A stretch of 64,000 bases of DNA from Methanobacterium paludis (lineage in GTDB: Archaea > Methanobacteriota > Methanobacteria > Methanobacteriales > Methanobacteriaceae), in the NCBI RefSeq assembly GCF_000214725.1, contig NC_015574.1, forward strand, positions 1,128,001 through 1,192,000. Reading direction: 5' to 3'. A program made the position numbers and the translations under genes. The notes under the pieces were generated by a model, which did not search any database, was not told the DNA's origin, and saw nothing but the letters and a program-made list of their open reading frames with translations. Positions 9,038 to 17,306 of the stretch are shown here, one piece after another (the first letter of the stretch is position 1; every line of letters begins with the position of its first letter).

Positions 9038-10129
9038 TCACCCATAGTTGTAGTTGCTTGCTAATTTAAAGAAATTCATATAAGTTTGAGATAAATAGAA
9101 GATTTTCCCAGTAGGATCCATGACAAAACTTATATCTTCAGGGTCAGCGTTATTTGTAGTTGTAATAGATGAACCAGAAACAGCTTGGAAATATTCATGA
9201 TCCAGGCAGGATGTGGGAATATTTTTATGATCCTCTTGTAGTGGATCTCCAATTATAAAGGTGCTCATTCTTGAAGCATTAGATTCGGATGCATTCACTG
9301 CACCACCTTCTAACCTATCAAAAAATGAAAGTCCATTTGGATCTGGGAAATAATAAGGACGAGATCCTAATTCACTTGAATTTTGCCCATCTAAACATTC
9401 CCAGAGGTAATCCAATCTTCCTGACGATGCATTGACATCAAAATAGTAATTATTAGTGTTTGGATTATAGTAAGGATATTGATAGATAAGTGAACTTGTC
9501 CTTGCTTTAGTATTCACCCATACATATGGATCTTCAAGTTGTAACAGAGAAATATAAATATTCTGTGTGGGTGTGCTAAAACTCAGGGACTGACCATTTT
9601 GTGTAACAGTTACAGGCACAGAAGGCACGGTAACATTGAATCCAAATGGATCGCTTTGAATTATCTTGATATCTCCTGATTGGAATATTTGGGCTGTTGA
9701 ATTATCGCTAGCATTAATAAAAATAGGCTGGCCACTTGGTGATTTTAAAGTTATGTTTCTACCTGTCTGTTGTTCAAGTTCTCTGCAAGTGCTCGTAAGG
9801 TTTGAGTTGAGTGCAGGTAATATTTTATTATTTATAATATAACTCTTACTAGCCCCAGGACTGAAAAATGGGCTTGTGTTATTTAAATTATAACTATCTA
9901 TGACTTTCCTTGTTGCATTGTAAGCCCCATTCCTCCCTGAACCAGCCACAGTATCCTGTATCGACTTGACTATATTATTCCCTACCGTAACTGTAACATC
10001 CCCACCTATGATAAATGCTGATAAGTTGTTAACTTCATTGATTATGTTACCATAGGAAACTGCAAGTATGATCACTGGTACAACTAACAAAAGTGTTAAC
10101 GGTGTAAAGACGTATCCTGTATCATCCAT
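9038..10129 (-). CDS. Prepilin-like secreted protein
   Basis: 363 aa, start MDDTG-YVFTPLTLLLVVPV: a five-residue leader, Gly before the presumed cut and a hydrophobic helix (about 6-28). It lacks the Glu at +5 typical of major pilins. The large exported domain is rich in Asn, Ser, Thr and Tyr with many sequons, and includes YQYPYYNPNTNNYYFDVNAS. No known fold recognised. It lies 12 bp after the 713-aa gene and immediately before the pilin at 8625. It may be a minor pilin or a tip or scaffold component. Confidence 0.75.
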   Translation of the reverse strand: MDDTGYVFTPLTLLLVVPVIILAVSYGNIINEVNNLSAFIIGGDVTVTVGNNIVKSIQDTVAGSGRNGAYNATRKVIDSYNLNNTSPFFSPGASKSYIINNKILPALNSNLTSTCRELEQQTGRNITLKSPSGQPIFINASDNSTAQIFQSGDIKIIQSDPFGFNVTVPSVPVTVTQNGQSLSFSTPTQNIYISLLQLEDPYVWVNTKARTSSLIYQYPYYNPNTNNYYFDVNASSGRLDYLWECLDGQNSSELGSRPYYFPDPNGLSFFDRLEGGAVNASESNASRMSTFIIGDPLQEDHKNIPTSCLDHEYFQAVSGSSITTTNNADPEDISFVMDPTGKIFYLSQTYMNFFKLASNYNYG

Positions 10130-10141
10130 TTTATCAGTTTC

Positions 10142-12283
10142 CTATTGTTTCCATAATTCTAACCTCACAGGAATTGAACTGGGTGTATCCCCTGTGAATA
10201 TAGCTTCTGTTTTTATTAAATTGGCGTTATATGAGACGTGTGTGCTGTTTAAAATGCCTTGAAGTGTATTATTTGCATTAGTTTTTGCTTCATCTGCTGT
10301 GCTTGCAAAACCACTTGACCAAGCATTCTGCAGGAATTTAGGGTAAATAATACCTATTCTGGTACCCGAAAATATTTCAGGATTTGCATAGGTACTAACA
10401 CTTGTGCCAGATCCACCATAATCTCCAGATTCATAAGATTTTCCAGGAGTTAAACTTACAGTCAAGGTATAGTTTCCTGGTACCAATTGATATGAACCGT
10501 TTGTGCTCACGTTGGTGATAATATGCTTTGTTTGGGTTGAAGCCGCATCAAGATCACCTAAATTTAGAACATAAGGAATAGAACCGGTGTAAAGTGTTGA
10601 AGTTGTTGAACTTCCCTGTTTTTTTACAGTAACTGTTATGTTCCTAGAATCCATTCCCGTACCTAAAAATAACAAAGCTTCTTGAGCGTCAGATGCTATA
10701 TTGAAATTTTGAGATTGAGTTCCTGTGCTACTTTTGTACTGTTTGCTGTTAAAAGCAAACGTATCCCACCGAATTGGCAATTGACTGTAGGTTATTGTAG
10801 AATAACAGCTTGTAAGTCCCACAAGATCATAATCGCTACCTGGTGCATCGTCCCAAAGAATAATCCTAACTGTGTTATGTCCTGCAGTAAGGTAAGGTGC
10901 TATATTTAAGATTCCTGGAATGTTACCATATCCTCCATCGGTTCTCTCAGTATAATCTACACCATTATAATCAAATGATGTGAATATGGTTTGCCACGTT
11001 CCATATGAATTTTTAACCTGAACAATGGCCCTATCACAACCTCCATAGGGATTCACGACAGTATATGCATCAAAAAGGCGCGTGTTGTCGGGTAAATAAA
11101 CATCACAAGTTGATGCAACCGCAGATCCTTGAGAAGTCCCTGAAGGAATGTTTGTTAATTGGAAGGGTGTGCTTGTATCTATTTCAGGATTTTGTGTAGT
11201 TTGTTTAAGGTCATTCCAACTAATACTCTTTGTTGGGGTGGTTATTATACTTCCTGTTGTCAGATCGTACTGTAAACATTTAGATGGATTACCTACACCA
11301 GCTATGTCTGTAAAATTAAAAGTGTTGGTCAATACTCCCTGTGGAACTTTTATTGATGTGCTATAATTACCTATCACTGAGAACCAAGGCATATACTGCT
11401 CGGATCTTGATGACTGTGCAATGAAATTAACATAAAAATTGTTCAATCCTGAATTTAATTCAGAACCACTGATATTTCCTAAATAATTGTACATTTCACC
11501 TGTGTTTGGTGATGAATACTGTAAATCAGTGAAATCATCCCCTGAAAAACTATGGCTATTGCCATTCAACACGAAATTTGCATTATACGCATGATCAACC
11601 CACCAACTCTGCCACCATGATTGATTATAATAACCTCCACTGGAACCTAACAAAAATTTAGCTCCATTTATGGTTCCGTTGGTTGGGATGTTGAAGGATA
11701 TAGATCCCGGTGATTGGCCACCTGCCCAATAAGGGTCGTTATCAAGACCATTACTCCATGGATTAAAATTTTGCAACCAGTTGTGGAAGTTCCATAAAGT
11801 AGTTACTTGGGTTTGGTTTTGGTCAACAAAATTTACTTCTTCCTGTTTGTAGTAAGCCCTTCCAACCCATCCTATCTGCGCTCCGGATATAACTTTAACT
11901 TTGGTTGCAACATCACTAGATGTGGCTGGAGAAGTATGGTTAACACTAGCATCAGAATCAGTACTACTTATTACAGAATTTCCCACTGTTAATTTGTAAC
12001 CAATTCCTTGGGGTATCACAAGATTAAGATTTTCTATCAAATCAGATCTTCCCTCATCTTGTAATGTGGTATTGTTACTGGAACACAAAGCAGCGTCACG
12101 AGCTAACGTTCCACTTTGATCCATGGACTCCAACACACTATCTGCTAAAGCCTCTAAATGCTGGTGATCTTCCCCCTGAAAAATTGGAAGTCCTACATAG
12201 GTCACAATTGAAGCTGTTATCACTATCACTACAACTAAAGCCAGGGTTGCATCTGCTGTAAATATAAATCCTTTATCATCCAT
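10142..12283 (-). CDS. Large prepilin-like surface protein (713 aa)
   Basis: Start MDDKG-FIFTADATLALVVV: the same short leader, cut after Gly5, then a hydrophobic helix to about residue 29, making this a membrane-inserted pilin-like protein with a ~680-residue external part. After a helical neck (HQHLEALADSVLESMDQSG) come beta-rich, aromatic and Asn-rich regions, including a jelly-roll-looking stretch around 400-500 (FDAYTVVNPYGGCDRAIV, TVRIILWDDAPGSDYDLVG) with paired cysteines. It is far larger than ordinary pilins (100-150 aa). An adhesin-like or tip role is plausible; no family recognised. Ribosome binding site GTGAT lies just before the ATG. Confidence 0.78.
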   Translation of the reverse strand: MDDKGFIFTADATLALVVVIVITASIVTYVGLPIFQGEDHQHLEALADSVLESMDQSGTLARDAALCSSNNTTLQDEGRSDLIENLNLVIPQGIGYKLTVGNSVISSTDSDASVNHTSPATSSDVATKVKVISGAQIGWVGRAYYKQEEVNFVDQNQTQVTTLWNFHNWLQNFNPWSNGLDNDPYWAGGQSPGSISFNIPTNGTINGAKFLLGSSGGYYNQSWWQSWWVDHAYNANFVLNGNSHSFSGDDFTDLQYSSPNTGEMYNYLGNISGSELNSGLNNFYVNFIAQSSRSEQYMPWFSVIGNYSTSIKVPQGVLTNTFNFTDIAGVGNPSKCLQYDLTTGSIITTPTKSISWNDLKQTTQNPEIDTSTPFQLTNIPSGTSQGSAVASTCDVYLPDNTRLFDAYTVVNPYGGCDRAIVQVKNSYGTWQTIFTSFDYNGVDYTERTDGGYGNIPGILNIAPYLTAGHNTVRIILWDDAPGSDYDLVGLTSCYSTITYSQLPIRWDTFAFNSKQYKSSTGTQSQNFNIASDAQEALLFLGTGMDSRNITVTVKKQGSSTTSTLYTGSIPYVLNLGDLDAASTQTKHIITNVSTNGSYQLVPGNYTLTVSLTPGKSYESGDYGGSGTSVSTYANPEIFSGTRIGIIYPKFLQNAWSSGFASTADEAKTNANNTLQGILNSTHVSYNANLIKTEAIFTGDTPSSIPVRLELWKQ

Positions 12284-12292
12284 AATATCACT

Positions 12293-13213
12293 CTATTTTG
12301 TCCATAAGTAAAATACAAACCTGCACGTTTTTGGAACCACTGTATCTGGAGTCACATCTGTTGAAGAAACATTAGTGGGTGTTTGAACTATATAAAAATT
12401 CATCGAACTTGATGGAATCCCAGTACAGTTTACCAGTGTTAAGAGATTACTTGATTGTCGATCTGGATTTGATGAATCTGCACTCAAATAATCATTTATT
12501 TTAAAAGCTGTTGTAATATTATCAGCTGAAAAAGCTATGGGGTTGTTATTTACATTTACGGTTGCTGCAGTGAACATTTGATTGTTGGAGGACGGTGCCA
12601 TTAAAATCCAGTAGTCATAGTTTTGAGTGGAATTGTAGCTGGTATTAAATGCAGGGACTGTATAAGGTATGTAAGCTCCTAGATTTTTTAAAGAGCTTAT
12701 TGATCCATATTTGGAAAGAATAACAATTCTTTCAAGTCTTACAATATCCTTTACGTTACTATCTGGTTGGGTTCCAATTGTTCCTATTTGTTGGTTTCCA
12801 TTTACTGTCATAACATTCACAAAGAGACCATAATTCGTTCCAACCATTTTTTGTAATGCTGAATTATTTCCTTGGGTATCAAAATTCACCTTAGCTGCAG
12901 TAAATTTACTCGCTGATAGTGAACTTTCGATAGGTCTATTATTAATATCATAATATGCAAGTCCTATAACAGTTGAGCTAGTTACTGGACTTTTCTCCCA
13001 ATCTAAAGGAGTTCCAGATGTTGAAACTAAAGCGTTAACAGTATCTGTAGCAACACGATCCATAGAACTCCTGAAAACTGTGTCCTGAACATTATATAAC
13101 ATATTATCCATATCAGCGCCGACCATACCTAAAATTATAGTAAGTGGGATAAGTGCGAGGAGTAGATCAAGTGATAATGCATAGCCTCTTGAGTCGCGTC
13201 TTATGATTCCCAA
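12293..13213 (-). CDS. Prepilin-like secreted protein, first gene of the run
   Basis: About 306 aa. I start at the TTG at 13213 (LGIIRRDSRG-YALSLDLLLAL) because GGAG lies nine bases upstream; a TTG at 13228 would place that GGAG inside the gene and add METII. The basic leader ends in RDSRG, with the cut expected before YALSLDLLLALIPLTIILG. A ~270-residue exported domain follows, with sequons and the stretch GAYIPYTVPAFN. It lies 9 bp before the 713-aa gene; the two, with the 363-aa and pilin genes, form a tight operon read from a promoter between 13214 and 13433. Confidence 0.75.
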   Translation of the reverse strand: MGIIRRDSRGYALSLDLLLALIPLTIILGMVGADMDNMLYNVQDTVFRSSMDRVATDTVNALVSTSGTPLDWEKSPVTSSTVIGLAYYDINNRPIESSLSASKFTAAKVNFDTQGNNSALQKMVGTNYGLFVNVMTVNGNQQIGTIGTQPDSNVKDIVRLERIVILSKYGSISSLKNLGAYIPYTVPAFNTSYNSTQNYDYWILMAPSSNNQMFTAATVNVNNNPIAFSADNITTAFKINDYLSADSSNPDRQSSNLLTLVNCTGIPSSSMNFYIVQTPTNVSSTDVTPDTVVPKTCRFVFYLWTK

Positions 13214-13433
13214 AATAATCGTCTCCAATTTAGATACTCTATATTTTCAGTTAATAATTAATATGCCGGTGTAATCCTTATATATATTTGTAGTATAATA
13301 TTAATTTTATAATTATTATTACAAATATTGTTACAATGTTCATAAATACATAAGATTAATTATTAATTTTAATTCAAGTTTATAGGTTATAATAGTAAAT
13401 AATATACTATAATAGTGAGAGAAAGGGTTATTG
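13214..13433. promoter_or_regulatory. Divergent promoter region between prepilin-like genes
   Basis: AT-rich spacer between the minus-strand prepilin run and the plus-strand pilin at 13434. TATA-like elements are visible: TTATATATATTTG at about 13279-13291 (TATATATAA when read on the minus strand) and AATATACTATAATAG at about 13401-13415 upstream of the pilin. The plus-strand ribosome binding site AAAGGG lies six bases before the ATG at 13434. Promoters are inferred from motif only. Confidence 0.45.
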
Positions 13434-13838
13434 ATGAAAATGGATCAACGTGCACAAATTTCAATTGAATATGTACTATTCTTAGCCATGGTAGTAGTCA
13501 TAGTAAGTCTCTTTGGTGTTTATGTAAGTGATCAATCAGAGTTGAATTCTGTGTCTGCTGCAGTAAAATTAGGAGCAGAGAACGCTACAACGAACATGGT
13601 TATAACAAATAGTGGCATGGCACCTGTGAGAGTTACTAGTATTAATGAAACTGCAAATGGAACTAATGAAAATTTAACAGTAATGTTTTCAAACACCTTA
13701 ACAAGTGACCTACAGAAACAAATTATTAACAGCACAATTCAATCTTTAATCAAAGGTGGCTATAACAATATTACCAATACTACAAGCTCTATTAATTTAA
13801 TTACAAAAAGACATAACTACACAATTACGATGGGATAG
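13434..13838 (+). CDS. Type IV pilin-like protein, class III signal peptide
   Basis: 134 aa, start MKMDQRA-QISIEYVLFLAMV, an archaeal class III signal with Q-I-S-I-E-Y and the presumed cut after Ala7 (Ala, as in some archaeal pilins, instead of Gly). The hydrophobic helix spans about residues 8-30. The exported domain has many sequons (NAT, NET, NGT, NLT, NST, NNT). A TTG at 13431 is a possible upstream start, but AAAGGG is better spaced for this ATG. It is divergent from the minus-strand prepilin-like operon and shares its control region, so this is probably the major subunit or a second filament type. Confidence 0.82.
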   Translation: MKMDQRAQISIEYVLFLAMVVVIVSLFGVYVSDQSELNSVSAAVKLGAENATTNMVITNSGMAPVRVTSINETANGTNENLTVMFSNTLTSDLQKQIINSTIQSLIKGGYNNITNTTSSINLITKRHNYTITMG

Positions 13839-13900
13839 CCCAGAAATTTAATCTTAAAAATCCAAATTTCTACATATCATATAATACCAGGGGATATAAA

Positions 13901-14116
13901 ATGGATGAAAATATTGAAATAAATAAACCTAACATGAAAAATCAGAAACGGAAGGTTAATAGATGGGGTATCTATATTAGCCTTTGTTTTATAATAATTG
14001 GTGCTCTTTGGTACGGTGTAAACGTTGGTTTAATACCAATGCAGTACGTCCAGCAGCAATTAGGACCGATCATATTAGTGCTAATTGGACTATTAATTCT
14101 AATAAAATCATTTTAA
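13901..14116 (+). CDS. Small two-helix membrane protein (LiaF/DUF5668-like)
   Basis: 71 aa. A basic N-terminal tail (residues 1-22) is followed by two transmembrane helices (about 24-43 and 52-70) with a short loop. The second helix reads LGPIILVLIGLLILIKSF, which closely resembles the transmembrane module of LiaF/DUF5668 proteins (W/G-P-x-I-L-I-x-I-G). Ribosome binding site GGGGAT precedes the ATG. It lies 62 bp behind the pilin gene on the same strand. Function unknown. Confidence 0.7.
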   Translation: MDENIEINKPNMKNQKRKVNRWGIYISLCFIIIGALWYGVNVGLIPMQYVQQQLGPIILVLIGLLILIKSF

Positions 14117-14335
14117 TAAATCATTTATCTCAAGAATGAATATTTATTTTTTTCAGGAGATACATAAGATTATTTGGATATTATAATTATAATTGATTGC
14201 AGTACTTCCATGAAATTTTGCATCCTATTAAGAAAAATTAATTTGTCTATTAATATTATAATTAATAATTAGTTTTATAAATCACATTCAGTTCAATATT
14301 CAAAAATAGATTAAAAACAAATTTAAGAAGGTAAT

Positions 14336-15367
14336 ATGATGAGAAAACTACTAAAAAAACTTACAGATGCGCCAGGAATTTCTGGCTTTGAAGATGGAAT
14401 TCGAAATGTAATGATAGATGAAGTAAAAGACCATGTGGATGAAATTGAAGTTGACAACATGGGAAACATGATCGCTACCAAAAAGGGAAAGGAAGGCAGT
14501 AAAAAGGTCATGTTAGCAGCTCATATGGATGAAATAGGACTTTTAGTTCGTTATATTGATAAAAATGGGTTCATAAAGTTCTCAAAGATCGGCGGAATAA
14601 ACGATCAGATGCTTTTAAACCAGGAAGTTACTGTATACGCTTCTAAAGGTGAGATAATAGGAGTTATAGGTTCAAAACCACCACACAGGATGAAAGAATC
14701 TGAAAGAAAAAAAATACTTGGTTATGAGGACATGTTCATAGATATAGGGGCTGCAGATAAGGAAGAAGCTGAAAAAATGGTGGCAGTTGGCGACCCCATC
14801 ATAATAAATCAGAACTTTGCAGAACTTGGAACATCTCTGGTCAAGGCAAAGGCCCTTGACAACAGAGTGGGCTGTGCAGTGCTTGTTGAAGTAATGAAAC
14901 AGCTTGAAAGTGATGCAACAGTTTATGGTGTTGCAACAGTCCAGGAAGAAGTTGGTCTTAAAGGTGCAAAAACCTCTGCATTCAAGTTAAACCCCGACAT
15001 GGCCATAGTCCTTGATGTTACAATATCCGGCGACCACCCTGGTATCAAGGAAGACGAGGCCCCTGCAAAGGCAGGTAAAGGTCCAGTCATAGTGCTTGCA
15101 GATGCAAGTGGAAGAGGACTCATAACACATCCCAAAGTGAAAGAACTCCTTACCTCTGTTGCAGACGAAGAAAAAATACCTTACCAGCTCGAAGTCAGTG
15201 AGGGAGGAACAACCGATGCTTCAGTGATACACCTTACAAGGGAAGGAATCCCAACTGGAGTTATATCACCTGCATCAAGGTACATACACACTCCTGTAAG
15301 TGTTGTGAACGTTGAAGATGTTGAAAATGCAGTAAAACTTATTGTGGCTGTTCTTAAAAGGATTTAA
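14336..15367 (+). CDS. M42 family metallo-aminopeptidase
   Basis: Cytoplasmic dinuclear-zinc aminopeptidase of the M42 (TET/glutamyl aminopeptidase) family, 343 aa. Metal and catalytic residues can be followed: His and Asp in AAHMDEIG, bridging Asp in KALDNRVG, the Glu pair in VQEEVGLKG, Asp in AIVLDVTISGD and the final His in SRYIHTPVS. These enzymes usually form dodecameric shells and trim peptides made by the proteasome or Lon. Ribosome binding site AAGGT lies three bases before the ATG; a second ATG follows directly. Stands alone. Confidence 0.93.
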   Translation: MMRKLLKKLTDAPGISGFEDGIRNVMIDEVKDHVDEIEVDNMGNMIATKKGKEGSKKVMLAAHMDEIGLLVRYIDKNGFIKFSKIGGINDQMLLNQEVTVYASKGEIIGVIGSKPPHRMKESERKKILGYEDMFIDIGAADKEEAEKMVAVGDPIIINQNFAELGTSLVKAKALDNRVGCAVLVEVMKQLESDATVYGVATVQEEVGLKGAKTSAFKLNPDMAIVLDVTISGDHPGIKEDEAPAKAGKGPVIVLADASGRGLITHPKVKELLTSVADEEKIPYQLEVSEGGTTDASVIHLTREGIPTGVISPASRYIHTPVSVVNVEDVENAVKLIVAVLKRI

Positions 15368-15992
15368 AACATTTTAAATCCTTTAACTATTTGATTTTTA
15401 GATTTCCCTTAAACTCCTTTCGATTCTCTTTTTTGATTTTTAGTTCGTTTAGAAAGTTTAAATCTATTTTTTTGAAAAATTCGCATTTTTGTATATGAAT
15501 TTTTAATGGCATTAGATCACTTTTAATCACTTCTTATTAAGTAATACCTCTTCAAATAAATTTGCATATGTTAATATTTTTACAATTGAAAATTGGAATA
15601 TTTTAAATAATTTTAAGCTTTTTAGGCGTCTTTTGAGCCTTTTTAGAACCTACCCAAACTTTAAATAGTATTGGCACCCAATGAAGGGTATTCACTAATT
15701 GCAGTGGTGAACAAATCAAAAACTTAAATATTATAAAAAAAATGTTAAAATCAGGAATATAAGTTCATCTCTTTTTTGACTTATTTGATCGATAATTTGA
15801 AGAATTCTAGACAGTTTTCTGTAAAATTTGGAGTGATACTGCTCTTAAATTTAGAATAAGTGTTATTTACTCTGAAACAGGTGATACTGTTAATAGAAAA
15901 GCACTATTTGAACTAATACTGGCTAATTCTTTGAAATAGAAAAAAAATTCAGATAAATAGGAGTTGATATTATTTCGGAGGCCAAACCTCGT
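15368..15992. other. Intergenic region with a short coding-like remnant
   Basis: T-rich after the M42 gene, with no complete gene. At 15811-15939 (+) a 42-codon frame without a start reads like protein (SDTALKFRISVIYSETGDTV, then NRKALFELILANSLK and a stop) and may be the 3' remnant of a lost gene; the family was not recognised. AGGAG at 15959 belongs to the leader of the next gene. Confidence 0.35.
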
Positions 15993-16325
15993 TTGAGGTC
16001 TAAACATGTAATACTTTTTGTAGCATGTTTAATAACATTCTTGCCGGTGTCAGCAGCAGCTAATGGTGCTTGCAACGTACAAGTGACAAAGGATTATGTT
16101 AAAGCCACAGCAAAATGTTCAGATGGAACAAGTGGTTATTATTATCACACAGCTAAATTTAAAAATTACTGTCCTCACTGCCATAAGTATGGGACCTTAA
16201 CTTTTAATCCAAAGGGAACAGTTGAAGGAGAATGGACTTGCAAGGCATGCGATGCAGATTACTGCGCAGCTGATGGGAAAGAAAAAATGTCTGGAAGCAA
16301 GTACTACTTATCAAAATTAAGCTAA
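15993..16325 (+). CDS. Secreted zinc-ribbon protein, copy 1
   Basis: About 110 aa with a clear signal peptide (RSKHVILFVACLITFLPVSA, cleaved near AAA-NG). A compact Cys-rich domain follows: ATAKCSDGTSGYYYHTAKF, then CPHC and CKACDADYC, which together look like one or two zinc ribbons. Such ribbons occur in cell-wall-associated proteins of pseudomurein methanogens, so an extracellular wall role is possible. The start is uncertain: TTG at 15993 lies 11 bases after GGAGG. A conserved upstream frame (IISEAKP) lies behind AGGAG at 15959-15963 but offers only ATT as initiator. It is nearly identical to the next gene over about 100 residues, a recent tandem duplication. Confidence 0.72.
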   Translation: MRSKHVILFVACLITFLPVSAAANGACNVQVTKDYVKATAKCSDGTSGYYYHTAKFKNYCPHCHKYGTLTFNPKGTVEGEWTCKACDADYCAADGKEKMSGSKYYLSKLS

Positions 16326-16395
16326 TTTTTTGAATATACAAAAAAAATTTAAAGCTAACTTTTTGAAATACAAAAAAATTTAAGTATCATAGGAG

Positions 16396-16980
16396 TTGAT
16401 TATTATTTCGGAGGCTAAACCTCTTTTGAGGTCTAAACATGCGATGCTTTTGGTTGCATGTTTAATAACATTCTTGCCGGTGTCAGCAGCAGCAGATGGT
16501 GCTTACAACGTGCAAGTGACACAAAATTATGTTAAAGCCACAGCAAAATGTTCAGATGGAACAAGTGGTTATTATTATCAGACAGCTACATTTAAAAATT
16601 ACTGTCCTCACTGCCATAGATATGGGACCTTAACTTTTAATCCAAAGGGAACAGTTGAAGGAGAATGGACTTGCAGTGCATGTGATTCAGATTACTGCGC
16701 AGCTGATGGGAAAGAAAAAATATCTGGAAGCAGTTACTACTTATCAACTTACACACCGCCAAAACAAGTAAAAGCAGCGCAAGAAGTAAAAGTAGTAAAG
16801 TCACAACAGACAGCAAAACAGACACAAGATTCTACAGTACAGCCAGCAGCACAACAGACACAGGAGTCAACAGTACAGCCAGCTGAATCATCAGTACAAC
16901 CACAACCTGTAGATTCTAAAACTAAAATGTTGAATATTTTAAGTTCTTTTAAAGGTAAAAGCTTTTTAAGCGGCCTTTAA
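16396..16980 (+). CDS. Secreted zinc-ribbon protein, copy 2, with Gln/Pro/Thr-rich tail
   Basis: 194 aa from the TTG at 16396; a TTG at 16426 is an equally possible start. Signal peptide (RSKHAMLLVACLITFLPVSA) and Cys-rich domain (ATAKCSDGTSGYYYQTATF, CPHC, CSACDSDYC) are almost the same as in the gene upstream. Unlike it, this copy continues with a low-complexity linker rich in Gln, Thr, Ser and Pro (about 118-172, with repeats of STVQPA). It ends in a short tail, TKMLNILSSFKGKSFL, that could be an amphipathic or wall-binding helix. The duplication includes the leader DNA (AGGAGTTGAT and CGGAGG). Function unknown; probably cell surface. Confidence 0.72.
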   Translation: MIIISEAKPLLRSKHAMLLVACLITFLPVSAAADGAYNVQVTQNYVKATAKCSDGTSGYYYQTATFKNYCPHCHRYGTLTFNPKGTVEGEWTCSACDSDYCAADGKEKISGSSYYLSTYTPPKQVKAAQEVKVVKSQQTAKQTQDSTVQPAAQQTQESTVQPAESSVQPQPVDSKTKMLNILSSFKGKSFLSGL

Positions 16981-17306
16981 ATTTTTTATATCCTTTCTTA
17001 TTTTTTGAAAAAATAGATAAATGTTAAGGCATTTTTTGATATTTATATAAACTTTTAAAATTTCTTATTTTTCAATAGTTTTCTTTCAATAGTTTTCTAA
17101 TTAAGTTAATTATTCAAGATTTACAAAATAATTAAAAAAAATTAATATTAGAATAGTTTAAATCAAATTTTAGGAGTATTACATCCTTTTTCAACAATAT
17201 TTTTTTTATTTGATCCCACCAAAAAGGGTGTTATATTTTTGGAATCAATCCTCTTTATCAATCTTTTTAGAATTAATCCATTCAATCAAAAAAAAACGTT
17301 AAACAT
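16981..17306. other. Intergenic region between convergent genes
   Basis: AT-rich, with no coding sequence or RNA gene seen. A direct repeat TTTTCAATAGTTTTCTTTCAATAGTTTTCT is visible around 17070-17098 as two copies of TTTCAATAGTTTTCT. T-runs on both strands fit termination of the two converging genes. Confidence 0.4.
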
